This document shows, piece by piece, positions 1 to 5,696 of a stretch of 8,584 nucleotides of DNA (position 1 is its first letter; each line of letters opens with the position of its first letter). The position numbers and the translations under genes are program-made. Location: NCBI GenBank assembly GCA_047618295.1, contig JBLHKL010000093.1, forward strand, positions 1-8,584, in the 5' to 3' direction. The notes beneath the pieces were generated by a model. The model saw only the letters and a program-made list of their open reading frames with translations. It was not told the origin of the DNA and searched no databases. The DNA comes from UBA7359 sp047618295. Its GTDB lineage: Bacteria; Pseudomonadota; Gammaproteobacteria; Eutrophobiales; Eutrophobiaceae.

Positions 1-1
1 T

Positions 2-376
2 GGTGAATCTTCAGGGCATATTATTTGTTTAGATAGAACCTCAACCGGAGACGCCATTGTGGCTGCCTTGCAAGTGCTCGAAGTGTTGGTTGATGAAGGT
101 ATTAATCTACGCGAAGCCAAGCAAGGAATGAGCAAATATCCACAAACGCTAGTGAATGTGCCTATTAAGCAGAAAATCGATATTTCAAAATCTAAAAGAA
201 TTCAGCAAGCCGTTAGTGATGCTGAGTCTCAACTGGCAGATAGCGGTCGAGTACTATTGAGGCCTTCTGGTACCGAACCGTTAATCCGCGTGATGGTTGA
301 GGGCGTTGATGCGCCTCAAGTGCGTATTCTGGCTGAGCAGATTGCTTCGGCTGTTTCTGAAGAGTGTGCTGCCTAA
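2..376 (+). CDS. glmM: Phosphoglucosamine mutase, C-terminal part (5' end outside window)
   Basis: GlmM converts glucosamine-6-phosphate to glucosamine-1-phosphate in the cytoplasm, a step toward UDP-GlcNAc for peptidoglycan and LPS. The reading frame is open from the window edge, and its first residues (GESSGHIICLDRTSTGD) match the sugar-binding GE.SGH loop of the alpha-D-phosphohexomutase family. Near the end, LLRPSGTEPLIRVMVEG is the phosphate-binding loop of the last domain. About 124 residues are visible of a protein that is usually about 445, so the active-site serine and the metal-binding loop lie upstream of the window. A GTG at 59 could look like a start, but the family match runs upstream through it, so it is internal. 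The gene precedes tpiA and secG, as in related gammaproteobacteria. The identification is firm. Confidence 0.95.
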   Translation, partial: GESSGHIICLDRTSTGDAIVAALQVLEVLVDEGINLREAKQGMSKYPQTLVNVPIKQKIDISKSKRIQQAVSDAESQLADSGRVLLRPSGTEPLIRVMVEGVDAPQVRILAEQIASAVSEECAA

Positions 377-413
377 TAGCGCCTCATTACCGATCCTTGA
401 TTGAATTTCTTAT

Positions 414-436
414 GCGCGCTAGGTAAGCTTGCGCGC
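414..436 (+). other. Short inverted repeat between glmM and tpiA
   Basis: GCGCGC at 414-419 and GCGCGC at 431-436 form a 6-bp GC-only stem with an 11-nt loop. No run of T follows, so it is not a convincing intrinsic terminator. It may be an mRNA processing or pausing hairpin in the glmM-tpiA spacer, or chance. Confidence 0.3.
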
Positions 437-462
437 TCCAACCTATCTAGTTGATTATATTT

Positions 463-1218
463 ATGCGTCGATCCATCGTAGCGGCAAATTGGAAGTTAAA
501 TGGCAATCTTGGAATGGCTAAATCGTTAGTCACCGCCATTGATACGCATAGTCACGGACTAGAGGGCGTAGATGCGGTTATTTGCCCACCATTTCCATAT
601 CTGGGTCATGTGGGTGACATGATATCAGCGAGTAATGTGTATTTAGGTGCACAATCAATTGCTGAATATGAAACGGGCGCCTATACCGGTGAAGTTTCTG
701 CAGAAATGGTCGCTGAGGTAGGTTGTCGATATGCCATTGTCGGTCATTCAGAAAGACGCGAGTATTATGGCGAAACAGATGCTATTGTAGCCGCCAAGTT
801 TTTGCGCATTCAAGCTGCTGGACTAATTCCTATACTATGTGTGGGTGAAAGTTTACAGCAGCGCGAACAAGGAATAATGCAAGACACTATTGTGAAGCAA
901 GTGAATACAGTAGTGGCTCAAGCAGGAATATCCAACATGCACAATGCAGTGTTGGCTTATGAGCCAATTTGGGCGATAGGAACAGGTAAATCTGCCTCGC
1001 CAGAACAAGCTCAAGAAGTGCATGCAATCATCAGATCAGAGATAGCTAAGCAATCTGCAGAAGTTGCAGAAGGGTTAAGAATTCTTTATGGCGGTAGCGT
1101 GAAAGCAAATAATGCGGTTGAGCTATTTTCACAACCGGATATAGATGGTGGCCTAATTGGTGGTGCCTCTTTGGATGCAGAACAATTTAATGCAATTGTG
1201 GCTGCAGGTTCTTCTTAA
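463..1218 (+). CDS. tpiA: Triosephosphate isomerase
   Basis: This enzyme interconverts dihydroxyacetone phosphate and glyceraldehyde-3-phosphate in glycolysis and gluconeogenesis, as a cytosolic TIM-barrel dimer. All signature elements are present. N9 and K11 lie in the N-terminal AANWKLNG. The electrophile H95 is in VGHSERR (94-99), and the catalytic base E167 is in AYEPIWAIGTGKS (165-177), whose latter part is the mobile lid. The phosphate-binding YGGSV (209-213) and GGLIGGASL (229-237) follow. At 251 residues the length is normal. I chose ATG 463 because MRRSIVAANW aligns with the usual MR.PLV.GNWK start; the TTG at 451 would add four atypical residues. No good Shine-Dalgarno sequence precedes either start, so translation may depend on upstream glmM translation. 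In E. coli tpiA lies elsewhere; placement between glmM and secG is seen in pseudomonad-like lineages. Confidence 0.97.
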   Translation: MRRSIVAANWKLNGNLGMAKSLVTAIDTHSHGLEGVDAVICPPFPYLGHVGDMISASNVYLGAQSIAEYETGAYTGEVSAEMVAEVGCRYAIVGHSERREYYGETDAIVAAKFLRIQAAGLIPILCVGESLQQREQGIMQDTIVKQVNTVVAQAGISNMHNAVLAYEPIWAIGTGKSASPEQAQEVHAIIRSEIAKQSAEVAEGLRILYGGSVKANNAVELFSQPDIDGGLIGGASLDAEQFNAIVAAGSS

Positions 1219-1247
1219 TAGATTTATTACAAATACGGTAGTTACGA

Positions 1248-1757
1248 ATGTTATATAGTATTTTGGTTTCAGTAGACGTACTTATTGCTGCGAGTTTAAT
1301 TGGCTTAGTATTATTACAAAGAGGTGCGGGTGCAGCAGCCGGGGCAGCGTTTGGCGGCGGCGGCGGCGGCGGCGGTGGCGGTGGCGCATCTGGTTCTGTG
1401 TTTGGTGCAAAAGGCTCTTCGTCATTTATGACACGTGCAACGGCAGTACTGGCAGCAGCTTTCTTTATCAATAGTATTGTTCTCGCTTATCTAGCCAGTA
1501 ACCGTGATGTGGCTGAAAGCGTGATGCAGTCGGTTACACAAGAACAGCAAATTGATATGCCTGAAACATCGTCTGATGTTCCTAATGTAATTAATTTGCC
1601 TGAAGGATCATCAGCAGAAGAGATGCTCGATATTGTTAAACAAGAAATGGAAAAGAAATCAGATGAAGCGTCTGATTTACCTCAAGCTGCTGGCGATGCA
1701 CTCGATAACAGCATAGACAATGCTGAGCAAGCAATACCGTCTGATATCCCTCAGTAA
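1248..1757 (+). CDS. secG: Protein-export membrane protein SecG, with poly-Gly loop and long acidic tail
   Basis: SecG is the small accessory subunit of the SecYEG translocon in the inner membrane, assisting SecA-driven export. The first transmembrane segment is at about residues 3-23 and ends in the family signature LLQRGAG. The cytoplasmic loop runs through VFGAKGSSSFMTR (51-63), matching the usual FG..G..NFMTR motif. The second transmembrane segment is at about 64-84. Two things are odd. Residues 36-46 are eleven consecutive glycines, encoded by seven GGC codons followed by alternating GGT and GGC. The protein also continues for about 85 residues after the second membrane segment, with an acidic, Ser/Glu/Asp-rich tail, giving 169 residues against 110 in E. 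coli. The gene starts 29 nt after tpiA, with no obvious Shine-Dalgarno, and is followed 39 nt later by tRNA-Leu, the conserved secG-tRNA order. Confidence 0.93.
   Translation: MLYSILVSVDVLIAASLIGLVLLQRGAGAAAGAAFGGGGGGGGGGGASGSVFGAKGSSSFMTRATAVLAAAFFINSIVLAYLASNRDVAESVMQSVTQEQQIDMPETSSDVPNVINLPEGSSAEEMLDIVKQEMEKKSDEASDLPQAAGDALDNSIDNAEQAIPSDIPQ
1353..1385 (+). repeat. GGC trinucleotide microsatellite inside secG
   Basis: Seven perfect GGC units (1353-1373) are followed by GGT GGC GGT GGC, giving eleven in-frame glycine codons. Length changes by slippage would add or remove glycines without shifting frame. The tract lies in the cytoplasmic loop between the two SecG membrane segments. It also makes a false proline-rich frame on the opposite strand. 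Confidence 0.9.
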
Positions 1758-1796
1758 TTATTCATAGGCTGTTTTCTACAGCTTAAAAAGAACATA

Positions 1797-1881
1797 GCCG
1801 ATGTGGTGGAATTGGTAGACACGCTGTCTTGAGGGGGCAGTGGCGAAAGCTATGCCGGTTCGACTCCGGCCATCGGCACCA
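1797..1881 (+). tRNA. tRNA-Leu (anticodon GAG)
   Basis: The acceptor stem GCCGATG (1797-1803) pairs perfectly with CATCGGC (1871-1877), followed by discriminator A and an encoded CCA (1879-1881). The D region TGGTGGAATTGGTAGACACG is the standard class II leucine form. The anticodon stem CTGTC/GGCAG encloses TTGAGGG, giving anticodon GAG, which reads CTC and CTT. A short variable arm with a GAAA loop and a T arm (GCCGG, TTCGACT, CCGGC) complete it, 85 nt in all. It lies 39 nt after secG with no clear promoter between them, so cotranscription is likely. This secG-linked tRNA-Leu is usually followed by tRNA-Met and rimP-nusA; neither follows here. Confidence 0.96.
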
Positions 1882-2017
1882 CACTTACTATCCAGCGAAG
1901 TCCGTGAACTTCCTAAAACTCTTCTATCGTAGCTATATTTGGGGCTTTATAGCTCCACTCCCATCCAGTGTCATCCTTTGACATCCTCAAATATTGGGGG
2001 TATTTTCGGGGGGTATC
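1882..2017 (+). other. Integrase-leader-like relic (possible island junction) after tRNA-Leu
   Basis: This gene-free stretch begins right at the tRNA CCA end. It has two spaced copies of a TCCAG-type repeat (ATCCAGCGAAGTCC at 1890-1903 and ATCCAGTGTCATCC at 1963-1976). Between them is a 7-bp inverted repeat, AGCTATA/TATAGCT (1931-1937, 1948-1954). Two G-rich blocks, GGGGGTATTTTC and GGGGGGTATC, span about 1996-2017. From memory, tandem TCCA.TGAAGTCC repeats followed by GGGGGTA doublets occur directly upstream of P4-type tyrosine integrase genes at tRNA sites, where such repeats may be integrase arm sites or part of its promoter. No tRNA 3' duplicate was found further along the window, so the att identity is inferred, not shown. 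Confidence 0.5.
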
Positions 2018-2080
2018 AAATTACAGATAGCGTCATACATAGCCTTGAACAAAACGTTTTTCCTATACATTGACATCATC
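2018..2080 (+). pseudogene. Possible 5' stub of a P4-type integrase gene (frameshifted)
   Basis: Directly after the GGGGGTATC block, AAATTA (2018-2023) followed by CAGATAGCGTCATAC reads K L, and then, if one A is restored after 2023, T D S V I H S L E Q N. This resembles the amino terminus of P4-family tyrosine integrases, which commonly begin M.KLTD..I..LKP. The expected ATG is also missing: TATC stands in its place. The frame closes at a TGA soon after. The match is only about a dozen residues and depends on one frame correction, so chance cannot be excluded. The position, exactly where such a gene starts in the islands I recall, is the main support. Confidence 0.35.
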
Positions 2081-2091
2081 CATGTCCTTAC

Positions 2092-2112
2092 AATTCTGAG
2101 TAGTCCAGAATT
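2092..2112 (+). promoter_or_regulatory. Small inverted repeat upstream of the DUF3604 gene
   Basis: AATTCTG (2092-2098) and CAGAATT (2106-2112) are perfect 7-bp inverted arms around a 7-nt spacer, centred about 70 nt before the start codon. A TTGACA lies at 2070-2075 and a TACAAT at 2089-2094, but they are only 13 nt apart, too close for a standard sigma-70 promoter. The repeat could be an operator half-site pair or a weak leader hairpin. Confidence 0.3.
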
Positions 2113-2170
2113 AGTGGCTAGTCGTCAACAGTTCAGGAAGCAGGGCTGAATTATACGAGAGAAAAAACTT

Positions 2171-4039
2171 ATGCAACGAAGCAAACAGATTATCCTTGCC
2201 CTGACCATTGTCACTTTGATGCAATCGGCGTTCGCGCAGGATACTGCCAGCAGCAAGAAGGAATACTCGCCCTACGTCAACCGTGATTATCCGCAGAATG
2301 TCTACTGGGGCGACTCGCATGTTCACACATCTTATTCGTGGGATGCTGGCCTGGTGGGGAATACTTTAGGGCCGGATAAGGCTTATCGCTTCGCAAAAGG
2401 TGAGCGAGTGATAAGCAGTCACAATATTCCTGCAAAACTTGTACGACCACTCGACTGGCTCGTAGTGGCTGACCATGCTGAGAGTATGGGGGTCTCGGTA
2501 TTAATCGAACGATCTGATCCTGCCATTATGGCGTCGGATATTGGCAAGGCGACTCACGATTTTTACAAGGCGGGAAAGATTTATGAGGCATTTGCACACT
2601 GGGGTCTTAATGCTATCGTCAAGGGTAATGACCCCTTAAAAGACCCTAAATTAACCCAAACCGTTTGGGGTGAAATAGTCGACTATGCCGAAGAGCATAA
2701 TGACCCGGGTAAATTTACCGCATTTATTGGCTACGAGTGGTCTTCTGCTCCACAGGGTAATAATTTACACCGTGTATTGATCATGCGTGGTAATGGAGAA
2801 CAGGCAAAACAAGTATTGCCTTTTAGTGCCTATGATTCCGACGATCCTGAAGACTTGTGGACCTGGATGGAGCAATATACCCAGAAAACAGGAGACGAGA
2901 TATTTGCTATTGCTCACAACGGCAATATTTCCAATGGAGTAATGTTCGCCCTAGAAAACCAAAAGGGTGATGCCATTGATAGTCAATATGCCGAGCGCAG
3001 AATTAAATGGGAGCCTCTATACGAAGCCACTCAAATGAAAGGCGATGGAGAGTCGCACCCACTACTCTCGCCCGATGATGAGTTTGCAGACTATGAAAAC
3101 TGGGATCGGGGCAACTGGGCCGGCGAAAAGAAAACTCCAGAAATGCTTGCTCACGAATATGCTCGGGGTGGATTGAAGCTGGGCCTCCAGCTTGAAAAAG
3201 AACTCGGGGTTAACCCATTTAAATTCGGTCTAATTGGTGCAAGCGATACGCACACTTCACTTGCAAGTACTCGGGAAGATAATTTCTTTGGTAAAGTTTC
3301 CCCTATGGAACCCAGTGCTGACAGGTTTAAAGGTGAAATTGTTCCAGATCCAGGCAAAGTTGGCACGGCTACTTATGACTTCGAAACAATCGCATCAGGT
3401 CTGCAAGGGGTTTGGTCGAGAGAAAATACACGTGAGTCGCTGTTTGATGCCATGCGTAATAAAGAAACCTACGCCACCACCGGTACACGCATCAGTGTTC
3501 GAGTGTTTGGTGGTTGGGACTATACAGAGAGTGATGTCTACAGCCCTGATTTTGTACACCTAGGATATGATAAGGGCGTCCCTATGGGTGGAGACTTGAA
3601 AGTTGCCTCCGCAGGTCAAATACCACGGTTGATGGTGCAATCTCTAAGAGATCCTGATGGTGCCAACCTTGATCGCGTGCAAATTATTAAAGGCTGGCTC
3701 GATGCCAACGGCAAAACACAGGAACGTATTTACGATGTCGCATGCTCAGATGAACGCGCTATTAAGGCTAATCGCTGCGAAGGCCCCGTAGGCAGTACCG
3801 TTGATGTCAAGACAGCAACCTATAACAACAGCATCGGCGATGCTGTGTTAAGCGCCTATTGGCAAGACCCTGAGTTTGATGCCACGCAACATGCATTTTA
3901 CTACGTGCGCGTGCTGGAAATTCCAACCCCGCGTTGGACGACCTATGATGCCGCCCACTTTAATGTTGATCTGCCAGAAGGCGTGCCGGCGACACAACAG
4001 GATCGTGCTTACACCACACCAATTTGGTATACACCCTGA
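2171..4039 (+). CDS. Secreted DUF3604 (PHP-like metal-dependent hydrolase) protein
   Basis: The protein begins with a Sec signal peptide (about 1-22, hydrophobic core ending SAFA|QD), so it should act in the periplasm or outside the cell. The mature part fits DUF3604, a family with a PHP-like metallohydrolase fold. Likely metal ligands are visible in order: H50 and H52 in GDSHVHTSYS, D101 and H102 in VVADHAE, E189 in FIGYEWSS, H249 in IAHNGN, and D359 and H361 in GASDTHT. The C-terminal YYVRVLEIPTPRWTTYDA (577-594) is also typical of the family. At 622 residues it looks full length. The substrate is unknown, and I assign no specific reaction. A purine-rich AGAGAAAAAA precedes the start. One sampled line is about 48% GC against 35-42% in lines of two genes to the right, a weak hint of separate origin. 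It stands alone between two integrase-leader-like relics. Confidence 0.88.
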   Translation: MQRSKQIILALTIVTLMQSAFAQDTASSKKEYSPYVNRDYPQNVYWGDSHVHTSYSWDAGLVGNTLGPDKAYRFAKGERVISSHNIPAKLVRPLDWLVVADHAESMGVSVLIERSDPAIMASDIGKATHDFYKAGKIYEAFAHWGLNAIVKGNDPLKDPKLTQTVWGEIVDYAEEHNDPGKFTAFIGYEWSSAPQGNNLHRVLIMRGNGEQAKQVLPFSAYDSDDPEDLWTWMEQYTQKTGDEIFAIAHNGNISNGVMFALENQKGDAIDSQYAERRIKWEPLYEATQMKGDGESHPLLSPDDEFADYENWDRGNWAGEKKTPEMLAHEYARGGLKLGLQLEKELGVNPFKFGLIGASDTHTSLASTREDNFFGKVSPMEPSADRFKGEIVPDPGKVGTATYDFETIASGLQGVWSRENTRESLFDAMRNKETYATTGTRISVRVFGGWDYTESDVYSPDFVHLGYDKGVPMGGDLKVASAGQIPRLMVQSLRDPDGANLDRVQIIKGWLDANGKTQERIYDVACSDERAIKANRCEGPVGSTVDVKTATYNNSIGDAVLSAYWQDPEFDATQHAFYYVRVLEIPTPRWTTYDAAHFNVDLPEGVPATQQDRAYTTPIWYTP

Positions 4040-4344
4040 TTTAAACGGGCTAACAACCCAGTCTACGTTGACAGGCGCAGGAGCGTTACTGCATGGTAGC
4101 TATGCGTAAGGCTCCACTGGCAATTTCAGTGGCTGTATTCTCCTTTATCAGAAACCGATTTACCCCCTTGGTTAGTGGTACTTATGTATAGCGGTGAATA
4201 TCGATCATCGGATGTCTGATTAGGTTCGTGATCGGCTGCTCGCTCTAGCTATTCGGGCGTCCGGTGTGTGCCGAAAGCAGTCATTCATTATTTCTACTTA
4301 CGATGGCCATCCTCTTTCTTATTTTTACACCCATGACATTTAAG
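4040..4344. other. Gene-free stretch downstream of the DUF3604 gene
   Basis: No credible gene is seen on either strand; the open frames running out of the upstream gene are shadows. A small hairpin, CCACTG (4114-4119) with CAGTGG (4127-4132) and a 7-nt loop, is followed by a pyrimidine-rich stretch but not a T-tract, so it is at best a weak terminator for the DUF3604 transcript. The remainder looks like decayed sequence with no family I can name. Confidence 0.5.
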
Positions 4345-4381
4345 TTTGGGGGTACAAACGGGGGTATTTATGGCAAGTTAG
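4345..4381 (+). pseudogene. Second integrase-leader-like motif with aborted start codon
   Basis: TTTGGGGGTACAAACGGGGGTATTTATGG repeats the design seen after tRNA-Leu: a TGACAT upstream (4334-4339), then two GGGGGTA blocks about ten bases apart. Here the second block is followed by ATG (4370) and GCAAGTTAG, which stops after three codons. Restoring one A would give M-A-K-L, like the start of P4-type integrases, but what follows does not look like an integrase. I read it as a possible leader left after loss of an integrase gene. The evidence is motif resemblance only. Confidence 0.35.
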
Positions 4382-4520
4382 TTTTACTAACTTATATAAT
4401 TCACCAGCTTGAATAACCAGTTTGTTTCTGGCCATCGCACCATACTGTGAATTTACCGCTATTCGAACCTCAATAAACAACAATCCGGTAAACGTGGTAA
4501 CTCACTGAATTAAAAAAAAG

Positions 4521-4574
4521 AATCAAATGCCCCGTTTAATTAATGGTTTAATTGATTAAACGGGGCATTTGATT
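4521..4574. repeat. 20-bp perfect inverted repeat (strong hairpin, terminator-like on the minus strand)
   Basis: Positions 4521-4540 and 4555-4574 are perfect 20-bp inverted arms (core ATGCCCCGTTTAAT) around a 14-nt loop. On the left the arm is preceded by eight A, so read on the minus strand the hairpin ends in CTTTTTTTT, the form of an intrinsic terminator. No minus-strand gene is seen to its right, so a terminator there would stop antisense transcription, or it may be left from a lost gene. On the plus strand no T-tract follows. Alternatives are an operator for the downstream gene, whose candidate -35 overlaps the right arm, or a small palindromic mobile repeat. Confidence 0.75.
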
Positions 4575-4597
4575 GTTAAAATTAGCTGCATTATTAT
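4569..4597 (+). promoter_or_regulatory. Candidate sigma-70 promoter of the CTERM-protein gene
   Basis: TTGATT (4569-4574) and TATTAT (4592-4597) are 17 nt apart, four and five of six matches to the sigma-70 consensus. A start near 4604 would leave a leader of roughly 54 nt. The -35 box coincides with the last six bases of the right hairpin arm, so extrusion of the repeat or binding of a protein to it could affect initiation. Prediction by eye only. Confidence 0.4.
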
Positions 4598-4657
4598 CGA
4601 GATAAGAGGTAAGTTTATTGCTTATCATTACCAGACAATTTAAGAAAACAAGGTCAT

Positions 4658-5308
4658 ATGAAAAGTTTAGCATTAGTGTTATTTGGATTTGTTGCGCTAG
4701 TCGTATCAAGTAACGCATCAGCGCTGATGGCAACGAGCTATGGGTTTGGCTGCATTACAAGTAATACGCCGGGGAATTGTGCGGCAGAGACTGCATTTAG
4801 TTTCACTGCTGAAGAAGTGCTAGCGGGAGAAGTTACCTTTACGCTTTTTCACGCAGATACTATGACTGACACAGGTGAGATAACGGAAGTGTACTTTGAC
4901 GGTAGCGATAATCTTGGCAGCTACATTTCTAGTAACCCGGAGTGGAACGAGAATGTATCCCCACCACAGTTACCAAGTCAAAATACAGCTAATCCAGCCT
5001 TTGTCACGGATTTTGCGCTTGACTCAGATTTTACTGGGCAAACACCAGACGCACCATTAGTGCCAGGTGGCTCATTAGAAATAGTTTTTGCTCTATTAGC
5101 CATGACATCTTTTAGTGATGTTGTCGATGCTATCGAAGATGGAAGCTTGAGGTTAGGTTTTCATGTTAGATCTATAAATCTTGGTAGCGGAGATGGCGGC
5201 GAGTCATTTGTTAGTGTTAGTGCTGTTCCTGTGCCCGCTGCAGTGTGGTTAATGGGAACAGGTTTGATCGGGCTTATTGGCTTCGGACGAAGAAGACGTT
5301 CAATGTAG
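4658..5308 (+). CDS. Exported protein with VPLPA/PEP-CTERM-type sorting signal
   Basis: This 216-residue protein of unknown function is exported and predicted to be processed at both ends. A Sec signal peptide spans about 1-22, ending NASA|L. The C terminus has the full tripartite sorting signal: VPVPAA (190-195, a variant of VPLPA), a hydrophobic segment (196-210) and a final basic cluster RRRR (211-214). In the exosortase model, such proteins are cut near this motif and moved to the cell surface or extracellular matrix. The mature region is Gly/Ser/Asp/Thr-rich and probably beta-rich, with two cysteines (C32, C41) that could form a disulfide. No exosortase gene is in the window, so the processing enzyme must be elsewhere. 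An AAGG sits 7 nt before the ATG. The gene is flanked by its own candidate promoter and a strong terminator, so it is probably monocistronic. Confidence 0.88.
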   Translation: MKSLALVLFGFVALVVSSNASALMATSYGFGCITSNTPGNCAAETAFSFTAEEVLAGEVTFTLFHADTMTDTGEITEVYFDGSDNLGSYISSNPEWNENVSPPQLPSQNTANPAFVTDFALDSDFTGQTPDAPLVPGGSLEIVFALLAMTSFSDVVDAIEDGSLRLGFHVRSINLGSGDGGESFVSVSAVPVPAAVWLMGTGLIGLIGFGRRRRSM

Positions 5309-5333
5309 CAAATATCACATAACTGAGTTACCG

Positions 5334-5361
5334 AAAAAGGCTGCTAACTGCAGCCTTTTTT
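5334..5361 (+). terminator. Intrinsic terminator after the CTERM-protein gene
   Basis: AAAAAGGCTGC (5334-5344) pairs perfectly with GCAGCCTTTTT (5350-5360) around the 5-nt loop TAACT, and the right arm ends in six T. It lies 25 nt after the stop codon. The A-run on the left makes it symmetric, so it could stop transcription from either side. Confidence 0.9.
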
Positions 5362-5639
5362 GTGCGTGAGATTAAAATTGTTAAAGCAAAAATGCGATAA
5401 AAATTTAACGATAACTAATATTTTCACGTAAATAATTCCATGATTCATTTATGCTTCAGAGTCACGTTGTTATCCTAATGTTTTTTGTAATTGCCTTCGT
5501 CAAAATGGAATGGGAACTCTATTTGAGTATTTATGGATGCGAAAAATAGGGTTCGAAGATAGATTATTTATAGTAAGGAATAGTATAATTTTGTATAGAT
5601 CGATGAAAATAGTAGCTTTCGGGGCATGTTAAGGCTTGT
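5362..5639. other. AT-rich gene-free leader region before the lipid cluster
   Basis: No open frame of gene quality is seen on either strand. The stretch is strongly AT-rich and includes TATAAT at 5584-5589, a candidate -10 box. The hexamer 17 nt upstream is poor as a -35, so an activator or alternative sigma factor may be needed. A transcript starting near 5596 would have a leader of about 100 nt containing the palindrome at 5640-5657. Confidence 0.4.
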
Positions 5640-5657
5640 TGGTAAGCATGCTTACCA
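5640..5657. promoter_or_regulatory. Perfect 18-bp palindrome, candidate operator
   Basis: TGGTAAGCATGCTTACCA is a perfect gap-free palindrome centred about 48 nt before the ATG of the DUF3313 gene. Gap-free dyads of this size are typical binding sites for dimeric repressors such as TetR-, LacI- or GntR-like proteins. It lies downstream of the TATAAT at 5584-5589, a position suited to repression. No regulator gene is visible nearby, so the partner is unknown. Confidence 0.5.
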
Positions 5658-5696
5658 GTAAAATTATGTGAAGTTTAACCTCAAGGAATTAAAATA

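Noticed and set aside
451..462. TTG at 451 as start of tpiA
   Set aside because: It adds four residues before the MRRSIVAANW start expected for the family and has no ribosome-binding site.
1187..1471. Minus-strand open frame with a proline run
   Set aside because: It is the antisense of the secG glycine-codon tract; the proline run is a by-product of the GGC repeat and nothing else in it looks like a protein.
2111..2326. Minus-strand open frame over the DUF3604 start region
   Set aside because: Antisense shadow of the signal peptide and first mature codons, with no recognisable domain or ribosome-binding site.
3234..3563. Plus-strand open frame inside the DUF3604 gene
   Set aside because: Out-of-frame shadow; the main frame holds the conserved D-x-H motif over the same bases.
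3876..4109. Open frame overlapping the end of the DUF3604 gene
   Set aside because: Mostly within the C-terminal conserved block of the main gene in another frame; the part past 4039 has no protein-like features.
4521..4574. CRISPR repeat or insertion-sequence end
   Set aside because: Only one copy pair exists, with no spacer array, no transposase and no target duplication visible.
4548..4733. Minus-strand open frame across the inverted repeat and CTERM start
   Set aside because: It runs through the hairpin and antisense to a clear signal peptide; composition reflects AT-rich sequence.
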